A program made the translations under genes and the position numbers. From positions 1 to 10,710 of the forward strand of contig JAAYZQ010000368.1 of assembly GCA_012514775.1 (NCBI GenBank): a DNA stretch of 10,710 bases, in the 5' to 3' direction. This document shows, piece by piece, positions 6,474 through 10,710 of the stretch (its first letter is position 1; each line of letters opens with the position of its first letter). The notes under the pieces were generated by a model, which had not been told where the DNA came from, did no database searches, and saw only the letters and a program-made list of their open reading frames with translations. The stretch comes from Anaerolineaceae bacterium (lineage in GTDB: Bacteria > Chloroflexota > Anaerolineae > JAAYZQ01).

Positions 6474-6493
6474 GTCTGATCCGAAGTCTGATC
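6474..6493. repeat. 8-bp direct repeat at the DUF3160 transcription start
   Basis: GTCTGATC occurs at 6474-6481 and again at 6486-6493, separated by CGAA (on the minus strand, GATCAGAC twice, 12-bp period). It covers the predicted transcription start (near 6493) and the 5' leader just upstream of the ribosome binding site. It could be an operator read from one DNA face, or a leader RNA element. The function is inferred only from position. Confidence 0.5.
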
Positions 6494-6499
6494 CCTTCC

Positions 6500-6528
6500 A
6501 GTATAGCCTGGGACCCCGCCGCTGTCAA
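6500..6528 (-). promoter_or_regulatory. sigma70-type promoter of the DUF3160 gene
   Basis: On the minus strand, TTGACA (plus 6523-6528, perfect) and TATACT (plus 6500-6505, 5 of 6) are separated by exactly 17 bp. Predicted initiation near 6493 gives a leader of about 36 bases before ATG 6457. Confidence 0.85.
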
Positions 6529-6639
6529 GCACGCATCTCCAGCGCTTGGCCGACGCTCTTGGGCTCACCAGGATAACCGCGGTTGCCGCTCGGACCTCCG
6601 CTAGCCTCCGTGCCCGGAAGGATCGACGTTCGGACGCCA

Positions 6640-6670
6640 AGCAGGGCCGGCTCTGTTTGCCGGCCCTGCT
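6640..6670 (-). terminator. strong hairpin downstream of the membrane DUF362 gene
   Basis: AGCAGGGCCGGC (6640-6651) and GCCGGCCCTGCT (6659-6670) make a perfect 12-bp stem with a 7-base loop, about 80 bases past the stop at 6752. There is no clear T-run on either side, so intrinsic termination is uncertain. It could instead protect the 3' end of the transcript. Confidence 0.5.
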
Positions 6671-6700
6671 CGGTCAAGAATCCTGCCTTGTGCTCCTACC

Positions 6701-6724
6701 GGGGCAGCCTGTCCGGTTTGCCCC
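6701..6724. other. secondary hairpin in the same intergenic stretch
   Basis: GGGGCA (6701-6706) and TGCCCC (6719-6724) form a 6-bp stem with a 12-base loop between the stop of the DUF362 gene and the stronger hairpin at 6640-6670. It is weak on its own and is listed for completeness. Confidence 0.3.
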
Positions 6725-6751
6725 TCGGCATCACGTCCTGGTCCCTGGCTT

Positions 6752-8440
6752 TCAGCGCACGATCAGCGGCAGGTAGATCGTGCGCTCTACCTGAAAAGGG
6801 GTGACGAGCTCGATCCCCTCCCCGGGATCAGAGTTGCCCGTGTACTGCTTGTCCAGGATGTTGTTCCAGTGCTCGTGCACGCCCAGGCTCGCTATGCTGC
6901 TGCCGTCACCCTCCGGGTCGTAGAACGTGCCCGAGGGCGGATTGTCGGCGAGGGCAGCCTCGTGGAGATAGTCTTCCACTCCCTCGGCCAGGAGCGCGTC
7001 TATCGGCCACTGCTGCTCGAGGAAATCGCGCGCCACCGAGTCCAGGGCCACGCCGTCCATCGACAGGAAGAGGCTGGACGGCCAGTCGTCGTTAAAGGGC
7101 GGCATGGACCATGTGGAGGGCGTGCCGTGGTAGCGCAGGCCGCCATAGATGCCGTCCACCAGGTACAGCAGGGTCTTGCCCCCCAGCTCCTCGTGGCCCA
7201 TCAGGTCCACCAGGGCGCGGTAGCGTCCCATCTGCCCCTCGTACACCGGCAGCGAGGCGTGCATGTCATAGTAGCCGTTGTAGGGCGCCGACCCGGTATT
7301 GTTCCCGTCCCGCGTCCAGCCGTCGGGGTTGCGCAGCAGCGAGCCGTAGTGGTTCTTGGCCCCGACCGTGATGCCGGCCATGTCGTGGCTTTTCAGCACG
7401 GCAAAGTTGATGAGGTAATCCGCCTCGGCAAAGGCGCTGGGGATGAAATCCTCCGTGGTGCCGTTGGCCGCTGACGTGCTCCAGTGAAACCGCACGTCGC
7501 TGTACTCGGCCCGCGTGCGGCCCTGGGCGCCGCGGTTGTCCAGGTAGTGCACTCCCGGAAAGTCGGCGTGCAGCGGCTCGTACAGAAAGTTGACGAACAG
7601 GCCCGTGGGGTCGCCGACCGTGATGTCGTCCTCGGCGATGCCGACGACGTTCACCAGTTGATCGAGGAGGGCGTGGAGGAGCTGCGGGCTGTTGGCGATG
7701 GAATCAAACGAGACGTCTCCCCATTCGATGGGGTCATAGTTCTCGTCCACCACCGGCATGCGGATGTTGGTCGTCACCAGGTTGATCTTGACCGCGACCT
7801 TTTCGCCCGCCCCGTAGCCCCGGCCGCTGTTGAAATGCTCAAAGATGGCCTGCCAGGCTGCCTCGTCCCCGCCGGCGTCGGCGTAGCGCCGCAGCGCCCG
7901 CGACATCATGCCCTCGGCCACGGCCTGGTCGACGTGCTCGTACCACAGGGTTTCCGAGCCCGGCCCTGCCCAGTCCGTCACGGCCGGGTCGTGGACCCAC
8001 ACCACGCGCCCGGGCGCCAGGCCCCGGGGCACGCCGATGGGCTGGTTCGCCGGGTGAGGGGCATAGGCCGCCTGGGCCGGCGTTTCCATGGTCCACACCG
8101 CCGCGGCGATGCCGCCCACGGCCAGCACCAGGCAAAGCACGCCGGCGACGACGCGCGCCTGGCGGAACTGCAGCCGGGCCCGGCCAAAGGCCACGGCCGA
8201 GCCGGCCACGGCCAGCAGCAACAGGACGAAACTGGAGGCCAGGGGCGCCGCCACCCGCTGGCAGGGATAGCCCGCCCGGCTGGGTTTTGGTACGACGCGC
8301 ACCAGGAACCAGATCAGCGAGGCCAGTCCGGCGAGGGGAAACAACGCCGCCCCCCAGCGGCGACTCCATTCCCGCCCGAGGACGAGCCGGCCGGTCCGCG
8401 GGCAGCGTGCGAACAATTTCGTGCTTTCTTCCTTTTCCAT
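6752..8440 (-). CDS. membrane-anchored DUF362 protein
   Basis: A 562-residue protein with three N-terminal membrane segments (about 30-50, 67-85 and 97-116) and a large C-terminal DUF362 domain. A basic N-terminus (R23 to R28) suggests the N-end is inside, so the DUF362 part should lie outside the membrane. The segment VVPKPSRAGYPCQRVAAPLA between the first two segments is typical of one DUF362 subgroup. Landmarks in the main domain are KVAVKINLVTTN, FAVLKSHDMAGITVGAKNHYG (LKxH and KN), LLYLVDGIYGG and SMDGVALDSVARDF. No iron-sulfur cluster motif is seen and the function is unknown. The protein ends in RTIYLPLIVR, a tail I associate with secreted Chloroflexota proteins. ATG 8440 is preferred; GAAAGGG (8454-8460) is 13 bases upstream, which is long. 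TTG 8536 would extend the protein by 32 residues, but it would start only about nine bases after the predicted transcription start. Confidence 0.85.
   Translation of the reverse strand: MEKEESTKLFARCPRTGRLVLGREWSRRWGAALFPLAGLASLIWFLVRVVPKPSRAGYPCQRVAAPLASSFVLLLLAVAGSAVAFGRARLQFRQARVVAGVLCLVLAVGGIAAAVWTMETPAQAAYAPHPANQPIGVPRGLAPGRVVWVHDPAVTDWAGPGSETLWYEHVDQAVAEGMMSRALRRYADAGGDEAAWQAIFEHFNSGRGYGAGEKVAVKINLVTTNIRMPVVDENYDPIEWGDVSFDSIANSPQLLHALLDQLVNVVGIAEDDITVGDPTGLFVNFLYEPLHADFPGVHYLDNRGAQGRTRAEYSDVRFHWSTSAANGTTEDFIPSAFAEADYLINFAVLKSHDMAGITVGAKNHYGSLLRNPDGWTRDGNNTGSAPYNGYYDMHASLPVYEGQMGRYRALVDLMGHEELGGKTLLYLVDGIYGGLRYHGTPSTWSMPPFNDDWPSSLFLSMDGVALDSVARDFLEQQWPIDALLAEGVEDYLHEAALADNPPSGTFYDPEGDGSSIASLGVHEHWNNILDKQYTGNSDPGEGIELVTPFQVERTIYLPLIVR
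6754..6786. repeat. perfect 11-bp inverted repeat in the last codons of the DUF362 gene
   Basis: AGCGCACGATC (6754-6764) and GATCGTGCGCT (6776-6786) pair perfectly around an 11-base loop. On the minus strand the element encodes RTIYLPLIVR and reaches into the TGA stop (6752-6754). It could fold at the 3' end of the message, but no T-tract follows. Confidence 0.75.
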
Positions 8441-8500
8441 GGCAACAATTGTGCCCTTTCCAGCGCCCGGCCAGCAGCACCGAACGCAGATTCGTGCAAG

Positions 8501-8529
8501 GGACGCTGCCACGGTGGATTTCAGCGTCC
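8501..8529 (-). promoter_or_regulatory. hairpin in the 5' leader of the membrane DUF362 gene
   Basis: GGACGCTG and CAGCGTCC form a perfect 8-bp stem with a 13-base loop (plus 8501-8508 and 8522-8529). It lies between the predicted transcription start (near 8545) and ATG 8440, in a leader of about 105 bases. It may be a regulatory RNA fold. No known riboswitch class is recognised. Confidence 0.45.
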
Positions 8530-8551
8530 TTGCCAACTACTGCCACGTGCC

Positions 8552-8580
8552 ATTATAGACCGATGCCCGCTGGAGGGCAA
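8552..8580 (-). promoter_or_regulatory. sigma70-type promoter of the membrane DUF362 gene
   Basis: On the minus strand a perfect TATAAT (plus 8552-8557) is preceded by TTGCCC (plus 8575-8580, 4 of 6) with exactly 17 bp between. A small inverted repeat, TGCCC (8564-8568) and GGGCA (8575-8579), overlaps the -35 and spacer. This promoter is divergent from the one at 8629-8657. Confidence 0.78.
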
Positions 8581-8628
8581 ACGGTGCGAAGGCTCAAAAC
8601 CGGGCCGCCAGAAGCCCTTGGACTGCCG

Positions 8629-8657
8629 TTGACAGGGCGCGCAACCTGTGCTATGGT
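8629..8657 (+). promoter_or_regulatory. sigma70-type promoter of the acetyltransferase gene
   Basis: A perfect TTGACA (8629-8634) and TATGGT (8652-8657, 4 of 6) are separated by exactly 17 bp. Initiation is expected near 8664, some 25 bases before the start codon. ACAGG (8632-8636) and CCTGT (8645-8649) form a short inverted repeat over the -35 and spacer. The promoter rules out the ATG at 8648, which lies upstream of the expected transcription start. Confidence 0.78.
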
Positions 8658-8689
8658 TTTACGGCACTCGAAACGAACGGGAGGGAATG

Positions 8690-9136
8690 ATGACCTTGGG
8701 ACCGAGCTCCGCGCCGGAAGGGCCTGTGACGTATCGCATCGGCAATGACCTGGACCTGGATGCCGTCATCGAGCTATATCACGCCTCGACGCTGGGCATG
8801 CGCCGGCCCGTCGCCGACCGGGCGTGCATGGCCGACATGCTGCGCCACGCCAACCTGGTCATCTCCGCCTGGCAGGAAGATCGGCTGGTGGGAATTGCGC
8901 GGACGCTGACCGACTTTTGCTACGTGGCCTACCTGGCCGACCTGGCGGTTCACGGCGACCACCAGCGGCAGGGCATTGGCACCGAACTAATCCGCCGCAC
9001 CCAGGAGGCCCTGGGGCCGCGGGCCAAGATCGTGCTCCTTGCCGCTCCCGCCGCCGCCGGCTACTATCCCCACGTCGGCTTTGTCCGCCACCCACAGGCC
9101 TGGGTCCTGCCGGCCCGGGACGAGGTCAGGGGCTGA
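8690..9136 (+). CDS. GNAT-family N-acetyltransferase
   Basis: A 148-residue single-domain GNAT protein that would transfer an acetyl group from acetyl-CoA to an unknown amine. Motif A is clear: YVAYLADLAVHGDHQRQGIGTEL (78-100) contains the acetyl-CoA pyrophosphate-binding Q92-R93-Q94-G95-I96-G97 loop. Motif B follows as KIVLLAAPAAAGYYPHVGF (112-130), with the usual Tyr pair and GF end. The N-terminal strand and helix begin at TYRIGNDLDLDAVIELYHAS. The size is normal for a stand-alone GNAT. ATG 8690 has GGAGG (8680-8684) five bases upstream; the adjacent ATG at 8687 is an alternative that adds one residue. The gene has its own promoter and converges on the YfcC-like transporter gene 24 bases downstream. 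No substrate can be inferred. Confidence 0.88.
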   Translation: MTLGPSSAPEGPVTYRIGNDLDLDAVIELYHASTLGMRRPVADRACMADMLRHANLVISAWQEDRLVGIARTLTDFCYVAYLADLAVHGDHQRQGIGTELIRRTQEALGPRAKIVLLAAPAAAGYYPHVGFVRHPQAWVLPARDEVRG

Positions 9137-9139
9137 CGC

Positions 9140-9160
9140 GGCCGGGGTGTGCCCCCCGCC
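9140..9160. terminator. possible bidirectional hairpin between convergent genes
   Basis: GGC-C-GGGG (9140-9147), a TGTG loop, then CCCC-CC-GCC (9152-9160) can form an interrupted 7-bp stem. It fills almost all of the 24-base gap between the two stop codons. It lacks a T-tract, so terminator activity is only suggested by position. Confidence 0.3.
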
Positions 9161-10609
9161 TCAGAACGGCCCGTAGCCGATGCCCACGGCGATGGCCAAA
9201 AAGACGACGGTCACGGCCAACATGGCCAGCCACAGGCGCGCCGTCCACCGCAGCCAGATGGGACAGCTGACCACCGTCAGGCCCAGGCAGATGAGGAGCA
9301 CCGGGTTGGTGGGATAGGCCAGGTTCGAAAAGCCGTCGCCGAAACAATAGGCCGTGACGGTTGCCTGGCGCGTCACCCCCACCAGGTCGCCCAGGGGCAA
9401 CAGGATGGGCATGACCAGGAATGCCTTGGCCGAGCCCGAAGCCACGAAAAACTCGATGACCAGCGCCAGCAGGTAGACCAGCAGCACGGCCGCGACGGGG
9501 CTGGCCGACGAGAACGCCGTCGATGCCCCGTGCAGGATGGTGTCCATGATGCCGCCCCCGGCGACGATGTGCTTGATGCTGGCCGCCATGAGGATGAGGG
9601 GGATGCTGGGGGCAATGCCCGCCAGCCCTTGCACGACGGCCTTGCCCAGGGCCCGGCCGCCCATGCCCGACAGCCACCCGGCGCCGACCCCGGCGGCAAA
9701 GAACAGCACGCCCACCAGCGGCAGCGAGAACCCGGACAGCAGGGGGACGAACGGCGCGGCCACGAGCACGACGCCGATGAGGGCCAGGCATGCCAGGAGC
9801 CACGCGCCGGCTCGGCCGAGTTGGGTCGACGGCGCCCCGGCCGCCAGGTCCGCGCCCGCGTACCTGGACCGCGCCTCCCGGTCGCCGGCAAAGACGGGCG
9901 AGGCCTCGGGCGAGCGGTCGATCTTATGGGCGTACCACATCAAAAAGACGGCCAGCACCGCGTACACGACCAGGAAGATGAGCACCCGCAGCCAGGCCCC
10001 GGAAAAGAGAGGCAGGCCGGCCAGCCCCTGGGCCACCCCCAGGGTGAAGGGATTGGTGATGGCCGCCGAGAAGCCGAGGTTCGTGGCCAGGATGCTCATG
10101 CCCAGGCCCACCAACGAGTCCCAGCCCAGCATGTAGGCCAGGGCGATCATCAGCGGCACCAGGGGCACCACCTCCTCGAAAATGCCGAAAAAGGCGCCCA
10201 GGAGCATAAAGAACAGGCTCACGACCAGGAGCAGGAGATACTTTCGCCCGCCAAAGGCCTGCACGATGCGCCCGATGGCCGCCTTGAGAATGCCGCTGCG
10301 GTCCATGACGGCAAAGGCGCTGCCCACCATGAGCAAGAAGACCAGGATGGTGATGATGGTCAGGCTGTCGGGCCCCCACAACACCTCCACCGGCGCCGTC
10401 AGCCAGCGCCAGGCGGGATAGTCGGGCCGCTCGGTTTGGCGAAAGGAGCCGGGCTCGATGACTTCCCGTCCCTCCACGAGCGTGCGGTCGTACTGGCCGG
10501 CGGGCACCGTCAGGGTCAGGATCCCGGCGCCCAGCATCAGGACGAACAGGATGATCAGGGATTGGAAAAAGGCTCGCTTGCCGATCTGCACTCCCGCGGG
10601 TTGCTCCAT
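9161..10609 (-). CDS. YfcC/DcuC-type membrane transporter
   Basis: A 482-residue polytopic membrane protein with about 12 to 13 hydrophobic segments, close to the usual length of the YfcC family. This family belongs to the DcuC/AbgT-like ion transporter superfamily and is often annotated as C4-dicarboxylate or basic amino acid carriers. The substrate here is unknown. The N-terminus (KRAFFQSLIILFVLMLGAG, then LTLTVPAGQYDR) is the typical first helix followed by the VPAG-x-YDR motif. FGIFEEVVPLVPLMI and the FGDGFSNLAYPTNPVLL region resemble the two re-entrant or substrate-site regions of such carriers. A hydrophilic loop of about 45 residues (HKIDRSPEASPVFAGD and following) separates the two halves. 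ATG 10609 is chosen because AGGAGG (10619-10624) lies nine bases upstream; the longer frame to 10687 runs through the promoter. It is transcribed alone within the window, converging on the GNAT gene. Confidence 0.87.
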   Translation of the reverse strand: MEQPAGVQIGKRAFFQSLIILFVLMLGAGILTLTVPAGQYDRTLVEGREVIEPGSFRQTERPDYPAWRWLTAPVEVLWGPDSLTIITILVFLLMVGSAFAVMDRSGILKAAIGRIVQAFGGRKYLLLLVVSLFFMLLGAFFGIFEEVVPLVPLMIALAYMLGWDSLVGLGMSILATNLGFSAAITNPFTLGVAQGLAGLPLFSGAWLRVLIFLVVYAVLAVFLMWYAHKIDRSPEASPVFAGDREARSRYAGADLAAGAPSTQLGRAGAWLLACLALIGVVLVAAPFVPLLSGFSLPLVGVLFFAAGVGAGWLSGMGGRALGKAVVQGLAGIAPSIPLILMAASIKHIVAGGGIMDTILHGASTAFSSASPVAAVLLVYLLALVIEFFVASGSAKAFLVMPILLPLGDLVGVTRQATVTAYCFGDGFSNLAYPTNPVLLICLGLTVVSCPIWLRWTARLWLAMLAVTVVFLAIAVGIGYGPF

Positions 10610-10618
10610 GACGTCTCT

Positions 10619-10624
10619 CCTCCT
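10619..10624 (-). promoter_or_regulatory. ribosome binding site of the YfcC-like gene
   Basis: AGGAGG on the minus strand, nine bases before ATG 10609, fixes the start and removes 26 upstream codons that would overlap the promoter. Confidence 0.75.
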
Positions 10625-10653
10625 CGAAAGAACCGCTCGCCTGCACAGCGTCC

Positions 10654-10677
10654 CGGGCAGTATATCACGGCTGCCCG
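10654..10677. promoter_or_regulatory. operator-like inverted repeat over the YfcC -10 box
   Basis: CGGGCAG (10654-10660) and CTGCCCG (10671-10677) are perfect 7-bp arms separated by 10 bp, giving a 17-bp centre-to-centre spacing. The left arm overlaps the -10 hexamer (10659-10664). This is a suitable position for a dimeric repressor. No regulator gene is present in the window. Confidence 0.45.
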
Positions 10678-10687
10678 CCGGCCGCAA
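10659..10687 (-). promoter_or_regulatory. sigma70-type promoter of the YfcC-like gene
   Basis: On the minus strand TATACT (plus 10659-10664, 5 of 6) is preceded by TTGCGG (plus 10682-10687, 3 of 6) at exactly 17 bp. Initiation near 10652 gives a leader of about 43 bases. The -35 box is weak, so activation or a different strength of use is possible. Confidence 0.6.
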
Positions 10688-10689
10688 AT

Positions 10690-10710
10690 TGCCGGCGCCC
10701 GGCTCCGGCA
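10690..10710. terminator. hairpin at the right edge
   Basis: TGCCGG (10690-10695) and CCGGCA (10705-10710) form a 6-bp stem with a 9-base loop just upstream of the YfcC -35 box. On the minus strand it is followed by AATTTG. It may end a gene lying beyond the window edge. Confidence 0.28.

Larger units (their letters stand above)
6529..6751. other. intergenic stretch without a gene
   Basis: About 220 bases lie between the DUF3160 promoter and the stop of the second DUF362 gene. Apart from the two hairpins listed separately I see only a 10-bp palindrome, AACCGCGGTT (6575-6584), about 85 bases upstream of the DUF3160 transcription start. It could be a distal regulator site. I find no convincing ORF, RNA gene or riboswitch. 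Confidence 0.5.

Noticed and set aside
6529..6751. tRNA, small RNA gene or riboswitch in the longest intergenic stretch
   Set aside because: No cloverleaf, CCA end or known riboswitch core is seen. Only isolated hairpins are present.
7484..8632. 382-codon open frame on the plus strand opposite the membrane DUF362 gene
   Set aside because: Its composition is that of a reverse-strand shadow, it crosses the divergent promoter region, and the opposite strand encodes a clear family protein.
1..10710. Defence island, biosynthetic cluster or prophage
   Set aside because: None of the seven recognised proteins belongs to known defence, NRPS/PKS, RiPP or phage families, and no integrase or transposase is visible.

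Overview
The window looks like a piece of an uncultured, high-GC bacterial chromosome, most likely Chloroflexota and probably Anaerolineae-like. The grounds are indirect. There is a secreted or membrane protein ending in a YLPLIVR-type C-terminus, a DUF3160 lipoprotein with a Pro/Thr-rich stalk, a membrane-anchored DUF362 protein with the PKPSRAGYPCQR segment, Shine-Dalgarno-led genes, and sigma70-type promoters. No rRNA, tRNA, CRISPR array, integrase or transposase gene is visible. The taxonomic call is inference, not proof.

Layout, left to right. (1) Plus strand 60-1840: a strong promoter, a cytoplasmic DUF362 protein and a Nudix hydrolase, probably one transcript. (2) A 23-bp x3 tandem repeat at 1833-1901 supplies the stop codons of both the Nudix gene and the convergent gene. 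(3) Minus strand 1887-6457: a DUF3160 surface lipoprotein with its own promoter, followed downstream by a secreted CapA-type metallophosphatase-like protein with a C-terminal DxDGDG (FG-GAP-like) region. The two are separated by a 67-bp REPIN-like compound palindrome. (4) An intergenic stretch at 6458-6751 with hairpins and the DUF3160 promoter. (5) Minus strand 6752-8440: a second, membrane-anchored DUF362 protein. (6) A divergent promoter region at 8441-8689, then a GNAT acetyltransferase on the plus strand. (7) Convergent to it on the minus strand, a YfcC/DcuC-type 12-13 TM transporter with its own promoter at the right edge. Together these are mostly envelope or housekeeping accessory genes (two DUF362, DUF3160, CapA, YfcC) plus two small enzymes. 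I see no defence, biosynthetic or phage cluster.

The five promoters I can identify all have exactly 17 bp between the -35 and -10 hexamers, and they settle several start codons. The most unusual property of the window is its short repeats. There are two diverged copies of one ~85-100 bp element translated in different reading frames inside the CapA gene. A 23-bp tandem array at a gene junction has a degenerate copy inside the neighbouring Nudix coding sequence. A REPIN-like element lies at a third gene end, and a perfect 11-bp inverted repeat is built into the C-terminal codons of the second DUF362 gene. Four of the seven stop codons lie in or touch such repeats. I find no convincing new multi-gene system. 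The repeat families are the best lead.
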